Origin: Desulfonatronovibrio hydrogenovorans DSM 9292
GTDB taxonomy: Bacteria; Desulfobacterota; Desulfovibrionia; Desulfovibrionales; Desulfonatronovibrionaceae
Length of the DNA: 64,000 nt
Reading direction: 5' to 3'
NCBI RefSeq assembly: GCF_000686525.1
Contig: NZ_JMKT01000001.1
Coordinates: forward strand, 49,962 to 113,961
Part shown: positions 1-7,090 of the stretch, one piece after another
Layout of the letters: each line of letters begins with the position of its first letter
Numbering within the stretch: the stretch's first letter is position 1
Position numbers and translations under genes: made by a program
Notes under the pieces: model-generated
Seen by the model: only the letters and a program-made list of their open reading frames with translations
Databases searched by the model: none
Told to the model about the DNA's origin: nothing

Positions 1-564
1 GCCAGGCTCAGGACTTCTCAGAAACATATCTTTGCTGCCGGGGACATAACCGGTGATTATCAGTTCACCCACACGGCCGGATATGAAAGCGGAATTGTTC
101 TGGCTAATGCGATTTTTCGTCTGCCCAGAAAAGCAGACTACACCATTATGCCCTGGTGCACTTATACGGATCCGGAACTGGCCAGCGTGGGCCTTAACGA
201 AAAAAGGGCGGCCCTGGCCGGCATTGATCATACAGTCTGGACCGAGGAATTTTCCGGCAATGACCGCAGCCTGACCATGGGCAACACTAATGGTAAGATC
301 AAAATGATCCTGAATAACCGGGAAAAAGTAATCGGGGTCCAGATCCTGGGGCCAAGTGCAGGTGAACTCATCAATGAATGGGTGGCGGCCTTAAGCGGCA
401 AAATAAAGCTTACCACCCTGGCCTCGGCTGTTCATCCGTATCCTACCCTTGGCGAGATCAGCAAACGGGTGGCTGGATCATACCTGGCTCCAAAGATCTT
501 TTCCAAAAAGATCCAAAAAGGACTCAAATTCTTTTTCAGCCTTAAGGGCCGGTCCTGCAGCTGA
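1..564 (+). CDS. Pyridine nucleotide-disulfide oxidoreductase, C-terminal part (5' end outside window)
   Basis: The frame is open from base 1, so only the last 187 residues are present. Early in it is the FAD-binding motif IFAAGDIT followed by the HTAGYESG segment. Then comes the dimerisation domain with VGLNEK, VIGVQILGP and a C-terminal AVHPYPTLGEI stretch carrying the His-Pro pair. This is the order seen in the dihydrolipoamide dehydrogenase / mercuric reductase superfamily (FAD flavoprotein, NAD(P)H-dependent, cytosolic). The basic, Phe-rich tail is unusual for a true lipoamide dehydrogenase, and a separate lpd lies at 39107, so this is more likely a MerA-like or uncharacterised paralogue. 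The redox-active Cys pair would lie upstream of the window, so substrate cannot be assigned. It ends 172 bases before the selenopeptide gene on the same strand; a functional link is possible but unproven. Confidence 0.85.
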   Translation, partial: ARLRTSQKHIFAAGDITGDYQFTHTAGYESGIVLANAIFRLPRKADYTIMPWCTYTDPELASVGLNEKRAALAGIDHTVWTEEFSGNDRSLTMGNTNGKIKMILNNREKVIGVQILGPSAGELINEWVAALSGKIKLTTLASAVHPYPTLGEISKRVAGSYLAPKIFSKKIQKGLKFFFSLKGRSCS

Positions 565-736
565 ACAGACCTGCAAAGGATCAACCCTTAGTGTCCAGAC
601 AGTGCACCAAAGGATAAAATTTCAATCTACCCATTGACTTTTTCTATGGAATATTCTGTTTTATATTCAATGCGCCAATATGTTTGTCTCAGGTTCTTTA
701 TAACCCTGCGACAGTACTCCTTAAGGAGGGTTGCTT
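565..736 (+). promoter_or_regulatory. Leader/promoter region of the selenopeptide locus
   Basis: This A+T-rich gap lies between the oxidoreductase stop and the selenopeptide start. It holds a TTGACT hexamer at 634-639 and TATATT at 662-667, but the spacing (22 nt) is not optimal, so the promoter is only suggested. A perfect Shine-Dalgarno AAGGAGG at 723-729 lies 7 nt before the ATG at 737 and is the strongest ribosome site seen in this part of the window. Confidence 0.4.
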
Positions 737-1030
737 ATGAAAAATGATGATCTGAAAAAAATGCTGACCACCATCTGCCTGACCGGACTTCTGGCCGGCT
801 CAGGCATTGGAATATCAGCATGCAATGCCAGCGGATGAGGATCTTCCAACAGCAATGCGGTCGGCAATGCCAATGGAAGCGGCTGAGGAGCAACCAACGG
901 AGACGCAGGTAGCGCTCCAGCAGGAAGCGGTTGAGGTGCAACTGACATCGGTGCCGGGGGCACCGATGATAGTGACCAGGAACCCAAGCCAACTCCCGCA
1001 CCCAGCGGTTGAGGCGGAGGCTCCAATTAG
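737..1030 (+). CDS. sbtA: Selenocysteine-rich RiPP precursor peptide with four in-frame TGA (Sec) codons
   Basis: ATG at 737 is preceded by AAGGAGG. The frame runs to TAG at 1028-1030 only if TGA at 836, 884, 932 and 1010 is read as selenocysteine, giving 97 residues with Sec at 34, 50, 66 and 92. All four TGA codons have the same context, Ser-Gly-Sec-Gly, written with different synonymous codons (agc gga / agc ggc / agc ggt), which argues for protein-level selection. Residues 1-33 form a leader: MKNDDLKKML, then a hydrophobic Gly-rich stretch ending ISACNASG, which resembles a lipobox. The rest is a low-complexity Gly/Ser/Asn/Ala/Pro core. Each TGA is followed by a SECIS-like hairpin (listed separately). 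The next gene is a radical SAM/SPASM maturase. The pairing fits the SbtA/SbtM thio(seleno)oxazole RiPP family as I remember it; the name is recalled, the repeats and hairpins are seen. Confidence 0.85.
844..878 (+). promoter_or_regulatory. SECIS-like hairpin 1 for TGA 836-838
   Basis: An outer stem of 5 bp (TTCCA 844-848 with TGGAA 874-878) encloses a symmetric internal loop. An inner stem then pairs GCAATGC 852-858 with GCAATGC 864-870, with one A-A mismatch. The apical loop is GGTCG, and its GGTC matches the apical loop of the E. coli fdhF SECIS as I remember it. The hairpin begins 5 nt (outer) or 13 nt (inner) after the TGA. Confidence 0.7.
899..918 (+). promoter_or_regulatory. SECIS-like hairpin 2 for TGA 884-886
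   Basis: GGAG 899-902 pairs with CTCC 915-918 and CGC 904-906 with GCG 912-914, with a single bulged A at 903 and the loop AGGTA at 907-911. A GG-containing loop and a bulge on the 5' arm are typical of bacterial SECIS elements. The hairpin begins 12 nt after the TGA. Confidence 0.65.
946..968 (+). promoter_or_regulatory. SECIS-like hairpin 3 for TGA 932-934
   Basis: This is a perfect 10-bp inverted repeat, CATCGGTGCC (946-955) with GGCACCGATG (959-968), around a GGG loop. It starts 11 nt after the TGA, the same distance I remember for the upper stem of E. coli fdhF. It is the most stable of the four. Confidence 0.75.
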
Positions 1031-1045
1031 CGCAGTTGGCGCTGA
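1027..1045 (+). promoter_or_regulatory. SECIS-like hairpin 4 for TGA 1010-1012, overlapping the stop codon
   Basis: TTAGCGC (1027-1033) pairs with GCGCTGA (1039-1045), with one T-G pair and loop AGTTG at 1034-1038, 14 nt after the TGA. The TAG stop codon (1028-1030) is inside the 5' arm, so the signal for the last Sec continues past the coding end. Confidence 0.65.
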
Positions 1046-1058
1046 TTTCCAACGCTCA

Positions 1059-1090
1059 GGGCGGCGGCATCAGGCGCATTTGCTCCGCCC
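1059..1090 (+). promoter_or_regulatory. Possible attenuating hairpin between precursor and maturase
   Basis: GGGCGG (1059-1064) can pair with CCGCCC (1085-1090) across a 20-nt loop, just before the maturase ATG at 1103. There is no T-run, so it is not a standard terminator. It could stabilise or separate the abundant precursor mRNA from the maturase message. Weak structural evidence. Confidence 0.3.
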
Positions 1091-1102
1091 ATCCTGAAAA
1101 AA

Positions 1103-2701
1103 ATGCCGGACAAAAATACCCTAGAAACAGCCTGCCCATCCTGCCGGGCAATACTGGGCCAGGACGCGTGGTCTCAGGTCTGTGCCCGATATCTCCTTGA
1201 CAGCCCTGATGATTTTCCTGATTTCCTGGACCAGCTTGAAACCCTTCCTCCGGGCCTAGCTTTTATTCCGGACCTGGCCAGGCTTGAGCTGGCAGTGGCC
1301 AGGATAGCCGAATGTATTCCAGCTGAACCTGTGGGCAGTCATGATGTAAACACCTGCCTTGAACTGCTGGATCTTGACTGGTCCGGCCTCTGCTCCCTGG
1401 TAAAAAACAGAAACAGGGAGAAAACCAGTCCACCCAGAAACATCAAGGAAAAGGTCCTGGTGTGGAAACAGGGTGATGAAATTCTATTCAGGCCGGCAAC
1501 TGCCAATGATCTTCTGGCCCTGAAGCTGGTCCTGGAGAACATAAACATCTCTGAAGCAGCAAAAATTGCCAACCGCCCTTCTTCTTATATCTGGCCGGTG
1601 ATCAATGAAGCCAGGCGTAATGGCATCCTGGTGGGGGAAAAAACCAGAATAGCCAGAGACCCTGAAGTATTTGAAGTCAAATCCCACCTTGCCCCCAAAT
1701 ATCAGCAAGCAGATGTGTTCACCCTGCAGTGGCACATAACTCAGGCCTGTGATTTAAATTGCAAACATTGCTACGGCAGGGAAAGCCGGAATCATCTGGA
1801 CCTGGACAGTGCCTTGAGGATACTGGATGAATTCCAGCACTTCTGTAAAAACAAGAATGTCCATGGCCAGGTCAGCCTGACCGGGGGTAATCCACTTCTT
1901 CACCCTGATCTGGAAACAATCCATGCAGCAGCTTCAGGCATGGGCTTTACAGTAGGCATCCTGGGCAATCCCACTTCAGAAGATCAGCTGAAAAAGCTGC
2001 TGAAAAAAGGACCGATCTCCTTTTTTCAGGTCAGTCTGGAAGGCCAGGAAGAACACAATGACTATATCCGCGGCCAAGGACATTATAAAAAAGTCCTGGG
2101 GTTTTTAGATGTCTTGAAAAAACTGGATATATACTCCATGGTTATGCTCACCCTGACCAGGGCCAATGCAGGCCAGGTCCTTTGCCTGGCCCGGGAGATC
2201 CAGGACAGGGCTGACCTCTTCACCTTCAACCGGTTGTCAATGGTGGGGAGTGGAGCTCATCTGACTCCGGCTGGGCAGGATGAGTTCAATGAACTTCTGG
2301 CCGACTACCAGGAGCAGGCCAGAACCATGTCAGTCATGGGATTCAAGGACAATCTGCTTAATCTTTTCAGGTTCAGGCATGGACGCCAGCTATTCGGCGG
2401 CTGCACCGGTTATGGGTGCGGCGCAGCCTTTAATTTTGTTTCCGTGCTTTGCGACGGAGAGGTTCACGCCTGCAGGAAATTTCCCTCCAGGCTGGGCAGT
2501 ATTTATGATAACAGCCTGGAACAGATTTATGATTCCCAAGTTGCCGCTAAATACAGGAAAGGATCAAAAGGGTGTGTTGGCTGCGCCATCAGACATGTCT
2601 GCGGAGGATGCCTGGCAGTGACCTACAGCCATGGCCTGGACATATTCCAGGACCGTGACCCCTATTGCTGGATGAACCAGAGCCAGGAGAAGTTCAGATA
2701 A
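1103..2701 (+). CDS. sbtM: Radical SAM/SPASM peptide maturase (SbtM-like, thio(seleno)oxazole type)
   Basis: The 532-residue protein has the radical SAM motif CDLNCKHC (Cys 216, 220, 223), then SLTGGNPLLHP, the usual GGEP-like region that contacts SAM. Its C-terminal SPASM-type Cys set includes GCTGYGCG, a Cys in the ACRKFPSRLG segment, GCVGCAIRHVCGGC and a last PYC, enough for two auxiliary iron-sulfur clusters. The first ~210 residues are a long extension: a CPSC motif near residue 11, then FIPDLARLELA, which resembles the DUF2063/HvfC-type precursor-binding fold, then a winged-helix-like segment near 130-180 that may be the recognition element. The enzyme should act in the cytosol on the preceding selenopeptide, perhaps forming heterocycles at Cys/Sec. 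The start codon follows a run of A with no clear Shine-Dalgarno, so expression may be low or coupled. It is followed one base later by a hydroxylase gene. Confidence 0.85.
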   Translation: MPDKNTLETACPSCRAILGQDAWSQVCARYLLDSPDDFPDFLDQLETLPPGLAFIPDLARLELAVARIAECIPAEPVGSHDVNTCLELLDLDWSGLCSLVKNRNREKTSPPRNIKEKVLVWKQGDEILFRPATANDLLALKLVLENINISEAAKIANRPSSYIWPVINEARRNGILVGEKTRIARDPEVFEVKSHLAPKYQQADVFTLQWHITQACDLNCKHCYGRESRNHLDLDSALRILDEFQHFCKNKNVHGQVSLTGGNPLLHPDLETIHAAASGMGFTVGILGNPTSEDQLKKLLKKGPISFFQVSLEGQEEHNDYIRGQGHYKKVLGFLDVLKKLDIYSMVMLTLTRANAGQVLCLAREIQDRADLFTFNRLSMVGSGAHLTPAGQDEFNELLADYQEQARTMSVMGFKDNLLNLFRFRHGRQLFGGCTGYGCGAAFNFVSVLCDGEVHACRKFPSRLGSIYDNSLEQIYDSQVAAKYRKGSKGCVGCAIRHVCGGCLAVTYSHGLDIFQDRDPYCWMNQSQEKFR

Positions 2702-2702
2702 A

Positions 2703-3512
2703 GTGAACATGCTGCTCATGGATCAGGAGCTGGTCATCAGACTCAGCTTTTTTCTAGGGATTTTTTCAATTATGGCCCTGTGGGAAAACAGATATCCCAG
2801 ACGAAAGCTGACCCAGCCAAAGTGGAAAAGATGGCTCAACAACCTGGGCCTGACCCTGTTCAATTCTGTTCTGCTCAGGATTCTCTTCCCTGTGGCTGCA
2901 GTAGGTGTAGCCATCCTGGCCCAGAACAATCAGTGGGGGCTGTTCCAGCAGCTGGCTGTTCACCAGATCCTGGCCGGAATTGTATCCATAATCATCCTTG
3001 ATTTTGCCATTTATTCCCAGCACCTTATTTTCCATAAGGTTCCCATTTTGTGGCGCCTGCACCGGATGCACCACACTGACCTGGATATTGACGTGACCAC
3101 CGGGGCAAGGTTTCACCCGGTTGAAATCATTCTGTCCATGCTCATCAAGATCGGGATTGTTCTGGCCCTGGGAGCTCCGGCCTGGTCTGTGGTTGTTTTT
3201 GAGGTTATCCTCAATGCCACGTCCATGTTCAATCACAGCAATGCATACCTAAAGGCTTCCATTGACCGTTTCCTGAGGCTCATGGTGGTGACCCCGGACA
3301 TGCACCGGGTCCACCATTCTGTGCTCATCAAAGAGACAGACAGCAATTACGGTTTTAACTTTCCCTGGTGGGACCGGCTGCTGGGAACCTACACCGATCA
3401 GCCTAAAGCTGGACATGATAAAATGACCATTGGCCTGGCCAACTACCGTGATCCAAAATGGCTCAGGCTGGAATGGATGCTTTTCACTCCTTTTGCCCGC
3501 TGGTATCGCTAA
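2703..3512 (+). CDS. Sterol desaturase / fatty acid hydroxylase superfamily membrane protein
   Basis: The 269-residue integral membrane protein has the di-iron histidine boxes of this superfamily: SQHLIFH, then LHRMHH, then a HRVHH box near residue 205. Several hydrophobic spans lie around and between them. Family members use O2 to hydroxylate or desaturate lipids, sterols or alkylglycerols. The substrate here cannot be told from sequence. The gene begins at GTG 2703, one base after the radical SAM stop (ATG 2709 is an alternative), so it is almost certainly cotranscribed with the maturase. An oxygenase-type enzyme tied to a selenopeptide maturase in a probable anaerobe is unexpected. It may be a tailoring or membrane partner, or simply share the transcript. 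Confidence 0.85.
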   Translation: MNMLLMDQELVIRLSFFLGIFSIMALWENRYPRRKLTQPKWKRWLNNLGLTLFNSVLLRILFPVAAVGVAILAQNNQWGLFQQLAVHQILAGIVSIIILDFAIYSQHLIFHKVPILWRLHRMHHTDLDIDVTTGARFHPVEIILSMLIKIGIVLALGAPAWSVVVFEVILNATSMFNHSNAYLKASIDRFLRLMVVTPDMHRVHHSVLIKETDSNYGFNFPWWDRLLGTYTDQPKAGHDKMTIGLANYRDPKWLRLEWMLFTPFARWYR

Positions 3513-3695
3513 AACAACAACTGTCTGAATCAACGGTCCTGCTGTATAAGTATCCTGTCTCCAGACTGCTGCCCGTCTAAGCAGACGGCTTAAGGTCAAA
3601 GCCTTTATATTGCCTGAGTTTTATGGCATAGAAATCCTGGAGTATCTCAAATTTCTTGTTCAATCCTATGGTATTATACTGAACCTTCAAGACAA

Positions 3696-4352
3696 ATGAG
3701 CTTTATCACTTTCATCCAGTTCAACTCCGGGCTGATCCTGGAATACACCCTGAACCACATTTCCCTGGTCCTGACTGTCCTGGTTTTTTCTCTGGGCCTG
3801 TGGATCTTCACCGGTCTGGTCATCAGCAGGTATGACCGGCTGGCCGGGACAATCATCAGCCTGAGCAACATACTTTTCTGCATCCCCAGCATATCCCTGT
3901 TCGGCCTGCTCATGACCGTTCCAGGTCTTGGACTGGGCCGGAGGACAGCGGTCCTGGTTCTGGTGCTTTATGCCATGATGCCCCTGGTCCGCAGCGTTTA
4001 TCTGGGCATCAAATCCGTAGATCAAAGTGTCATGGAAGCCGGAAAGGGCATGGGCATGACCCGGACCCAGATATTGTTCAGAATCCAGATACCCATGGCC
4101 TGGCCCATGGTCTTTACAGGCATCCGGGTTTCTCTGGTCCTGATCACCGGCATTGCCACCATGGCCACCTTTATCGGGGAAAAAAACCTCGGCCGGCTCA
4201 TCCATCAGGGCATTACCAGAGGCAATGCTGATATGATTATTGCCGGAGCAATCATGGTCTCCATAATCGCCCTGGCCCTGGACTTTATCATGGGACGCAT
4301 TGAAAAAAGGATCATTTCGCCCGGACTGAGATACCAGGCTGGTGACAGGTAA
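3696..4352 (+). CDS. Osmoprotectant (betaine/choline-type) ABC transporter permease
   Basis: The 218-residue protein has about five to six membrane spans and the binding-protein-dependent permease loop EAGKGMGMTRTQILFRIQIP, which docks on the ATPase. The closest relatives by pattern are OpuBB/OpuCB and OsmW/OsmY permeases. It opens a four-gene set (permease, ATPase, permease, binding protein) on the plus strand with short or overlapping junctions. The role is uptake of compatible solutes such as glycine betaine or carnitine; exact substrate unknown. Confidence 0.9.
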   Translation: MSFITFIQFNSGLILEYTLNHISLVLTVLVFSLGLWIFTGLVISRYDRLAGTIISLSNILFCIPSISLFGLLMTVPGLGLGRRTAVLVLVLYAMMPLVRSVYLGIKSVDQSVMEAGKGMGMTRTQILFRIQIPMAWPMVFTGIRVSLVLITGIATMATFIGEKNLGRLIHQGITRGNADMIIAGAIMVSIIALALDFIMGRIEKRIISPGLRYQAGDR

Positions 4353-4353
4353 C

Positions 4354-5319
4354 ATGATAGTACTGGACAAGATATGCAAGACCTTCCCCGGAAGTCGTAC
4401 TCCAGCGGTTGACCAGATCAGTTTTCAGGTCAACCAGGGCAATATCTGTGTGTTTGTCGGTCCTTCCGGATGCGGCAAGACAACTATCCTGCGCATGATC
4501 AACCGCCTGGAAGAGCCGGACAGTGGTCAGATAAGCGTCAACAACCGTAATATTAAAAATCTGAATCCTGATATTCTGCGCAGGACCATGGGATATGTAA
4601 TTCAGCAGATCGGGCTGCTGCCCCATAAGACCATTGAACAAAACGTCTCCCTGGTTCCGGAATTGCTGGGCTGGTCAAAAAGCAAAACCGCGGCCAGGGT
4701 CCTGGAACTGCTGAGCCTGGTTGGGCTGGATCCCGATCAGGTCAGACATAAGTATCCCCATCAGCTCAGTGGAGGGCAGTCCCAGCGGGTGGGTGTGGCC
4801 AGGGCCATGGCTGCTGACCCGCCCATAATGCTCATGGACGAGCCTTTTGGTGCAGTGGACCCCATTGTCCGGGTCCATCTTCAGGATGAATTCATACGTC
4901 TGCAGCAGAAACTGAAAAAAACCATCTGCTTTGTTACCCACGACATCAACGAGGCCATCAAGATGGGCGATTACCTGATAGTTCTCAACCAGGGCCGCCT
5001 CATCCAGATGGGAACTCCCATTGAAGTTTTAACTGAACCAGCTGATGCCTTTGTCTTGGACCTGCTGGGCAATGACCGCGGGGTCAAGATCCTGGATCTG
5101 ACCAGGTCCGAAACCCTGATGGAGCCCCTGGACCAGACCCCGGAAAATCTCGACCCATGCCTGGTTCAGGCTCTTGAACCGGTCAAAATCGCCCTGGAGC
5201 TGATGATGAAGAACAACACCGACCAGGTCGGGGTGTGCAGGAACGGACAGCTGGTTGGCATTCTCAGCTGGAACAGGATCAAACAGTACATCAACCGGGT
5301 CAGCGGAGAAGGAACATGA
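4354..5319 (+). CDS. Osmoprotectant ABC transporter ATP-binding protein with CBS domain
   Basis: The 321-residue ATPase has Walker A GPSGCGKTT, Q-loop, signature LSGGQSQRVGVARA, Walker B IMLMDEP and H-loop VTHD. After residue ~235 comes a C-terminal regulatory segment ending with a CBS-like unit (NTDQVGVCRNGQLVGILSW), typical of OpuCA/ProV-type transporters that sense ionic strength. I chose ATG 4354, two bases after the permease stop; GTG 4342 would overlap the permease by 11 bases. Its stop overlaps the next permease ATG. Confidence 0.92.
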   Translation: MIVLDKICKTFPGSRTPAVDQISFQVNQGNICVFVGPSGCGKTTILRMINRLEEPDSGQISVNNRNIKNLNPDILRRTMGYVIQQIGLLPHKTIEQNVSLVPELLGWSKSKTAARVLELLSLVGLDPDQVRHKYPHQLSGGQSQRVGVARAMAADPPIMLMDEPFGAVDPIVRVHLQDEFIRLQQKLKKTICFVTHDINEAIKMGDYLIVLNQGRLIQMGTPIEVLTEPADAFVLDLLGNDRGVKILDLTRSETLMEPLDQTPENLDPCLVQALEPVKIALELMMKNNTDQVGVCRNGQLVGILSWNRIKQYINRVSGEGT

Positions 5320-5960
5320 ACTTTGACATGAACCTGTTCATGCACGCCATGACCAGTCAGGCTCCGCAATACCTCATCGAACACCTGCAACTGGTCATCA
5401 TTCCTCTGGGCATTGCCGTACTCATCTCTTTGCCTGTGGGGATCATCCTGACCAGACCTGGCCAGGCCCATCTTGCCGATAGAATCATGATCCTGTTCAA
5501 CGCTGGCCAGACCATCCCCCCTTTAGCGGTGATTGCTGTCTTTTTTCCCTTTCTGGGCCTTGGTTATGGTCCGGCCATCCTGGCCCTGACCATTTACGCC
5601 CTCCTGCCCATAGCCCGAAACACCATTACCGCTATTTCAGCTGTTCCCCATGAAGTCAAAGAAGCTGCCCGAGGCATGGGCATGACTCCAGGGCAGATCC
5701 TGTTCCGGGTGGAACTGCCCCTGGGCGTTCCAACCATCATGTCCGGAATCAGGACCTCGGCAGTGCTCACAGTGAGTACTGCTGTTCTGGCCGCACTGGT
5801 GGGAGGCAAAGGCATGGGTGCAATAATCTTTGCCGGAATCAACTTTTTCCGGGCTGAACTGATCCTGGCCGGGACAATATTCATCGGCCTGATGGCTATA
5901 GCCTTTGAGCGGTTCATTACCCTGCTTGAACGGCTTTTGGCTCCGGCCCATTTGAAATAA
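5316..5960 (+). CDS. Osmoprotectant ABC transporter permease, second subunit
   Basis: The 214-residue protein has hydrophobic spans and the loop EAARGMGMTPGQILFRVELP that contacts the ATPase. ATG 5316 overlaps the ATPase stop as ATGA and is preceded by GGAGAAGGA, so translation is probably coupled. It partners the permease at 3696 as a heterodimeric channel of the OpuC/OsmYW type. Confidence 0.92.
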   Translation: MNFDMNLFMHAMTSQAPQYLIEHLQLVIIPLGIAVLISLPVGIILTRPGQAHLADRIMILFNAGQTIPPLAVIAVFFPFLGLGYGPAILALTIYALLPIARNTITAISAVPHEVKEAARGMGMTPGQILFRVELPLGVPTIMSGIRTSAVLTVSTAVLAALVGGKGMGAIIFAGINFFRAELILAGTIFIGLMAIAFERFITLLERLLAPAHLK

Positions 5961-6064
5961 TCCAGGACATGAAGTAGGCATTAACTGACTGGCCGACATT
6001 TCAGTCCGCTAGGAGTGTCTGCTGATCAACCCACTGATTTTTGAACCTCAGCCAAGGAGGACTT

Positions 6065-7006
6065 GTGAAAACCCTGAACATTCTCGTCATGACCTTGCTT
6101 TTGGTCACTGTAATACTATCCGGCTGCGCATCAGAATCAGACCCTGATGGCAAAAAGACCATCAAACTGGCCACCTCTGCAGAATGGACCCAGCGCGCCG
6201 ACGGCCTGCCCCACTTTCAGGAACACTATGGATTTGAATTTCCGGAGCTGGCAGTTGTTGATCTCGGTCTGGCTTACCAGGCAGTCGGAACCGGTATGGC
6301 CGATGTAGGGATTGGCGATGCAACCGAAGGTCGAATCATTCAGTATGATCTTGTGGTACTTGAAGACGATCAGCTTTTTTTCCCTGCCTATAACCCGGCT
6401 CCTGTTGTCCGTTCAAAACTCCTCAAGACTTATCCTGAACTTCCCGAGGTCATCCACGAACTCTCTTCCCGTCTGGACCTGGAAACCCTGACCAGGCTGA
6501 ACAAGATGGTCTCAGTGGACCAGACCATGCCCCAGGAAGCTGCCAGAAAATATCTTCTGGAACAGAATCTGATCCAGGATCAGTCACCGGAAAAAGACCC
6601 TCAAAAAGAAATTCCCATCGTGGTCAGCAGCAAGACCTTTACCGAGGCCCTGATTCTGGGATACTTGACCAGTTACCTGCTTGAGGACCGGGGCTATACC
6701 GTTGTTGATGAAATCGGGCTGGGCGAAACAGCTGTGATCACTCCAGCCCTTTTTTCTGGTCAGATTGATCTTTATTGGGAATATACCGGAACCGGACTGA
6801 TGAATGTCATGAGACATACTGAAGTAGTCACCGATCCCCGGGAATGCTATGGACTGGTTAAAAACTGGTATCTGGAAAACCATGATGTGCTCTGGCTGGA
6901 CTATGCCCCGGCTAATAACACTTTTGTCCTGTTTACCTCCAGGGACCTGCATGAACAATACGGATGGAACAAAATCTCAGACTTGGGTGTATATCTGAGC
7001 CAGTAG
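6065..7006 (+). CDS. Osmoprotectant-binding lipoprotein with circularly permuted OpuC fold
   Basis: The start is GTG 6065 after AAGGAGG at 6054-6060. The signal peptide ends with lipobox LSGC, so the protein is anchored outside the inner membrane. Residues ~30-170 match the second half of an OpuBC/OpuCC-type binding protein: RADGLPHFQEHYGFEF, then ADVGIGDATEGRI, YDLVVLEDDQLFFP and the YPELPEVI helix. After a charged linker, residues ~185-313 match the first half: VVSSKTFTEALILGYL, GLGETAVITPAL, IDLYWEYTGTG, LDYAPANNTFVLF. The chain stops after ISDLGVYL, exactly where the normal protein would continue into the region now at the N terminus. Both lobes are thus present once in swapped order. Family order is from memory; the two halves are plainly readable. 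Confidence 0.85.
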   Translation: MKTLNILVMTLLLVTVILSGCASESDPDGKKTIKLATSAEWTQRADGLPHFQEHYGFEFPELAVVDLGLAYQAVGTGMADVGIGDATEGRIIQYDLVVLEDDQLFFPAYNPAPVVRSKLLKTYPELPEVIHELSSRLDLETLTRLNKMVSVDQTMPQEAARKYLLEQNLIQDQSPEKDPQKEIPIVVSSKTFTEALILGYLTSYLLEDRGYTVVDEIGLGETAVITPALFSGQIDLYWEYTGTGLMNVMRHTEVVTDPRECYGLVKNWYLENHDVLWLDYAPANNTFVLFTSRDLHEQYGWNKISDLGVYLSQ

Positions 7007-7090
7007 CTAAAAATGGTCGCCCCGGCCATAGGCACAAGCCAAGACCTGCCATAATCCTCCCTGGAATCCTCAGGGCACCATCCCAAGTTG

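Noticed and set aside
737..838. Short 33-residue gene ending at the first TGA, or a pseudogene with nonsense mutations
   Set aside because: Four TGA codons in identical SGxG contexts, each with a hairpin, and a TAG true stop argue for Sec decoding rather than decay.
721..1052. Minus-strand ORFs of about 100 codons opposite the selenopeptide gene
   Set aside because: They arise from the Gly/Ser-rich codons on the other strand and have no ribosome site or family pattern.
807..1097. A plus-strand ORF of 96 codons in another frame across the selenopeptide gene
   Set aside because: It has no ribosome site, and its frame is explained by the repeated GGNTGAGG motifs of the read-through frame.
3687..4379. 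230-codon minus-strand ORF opposite the osmoprotectant permease
   Set aside because: The low-complexity Gln/Gly/His composition is typical of an antisense shadow; the plus-strand permease is clear.
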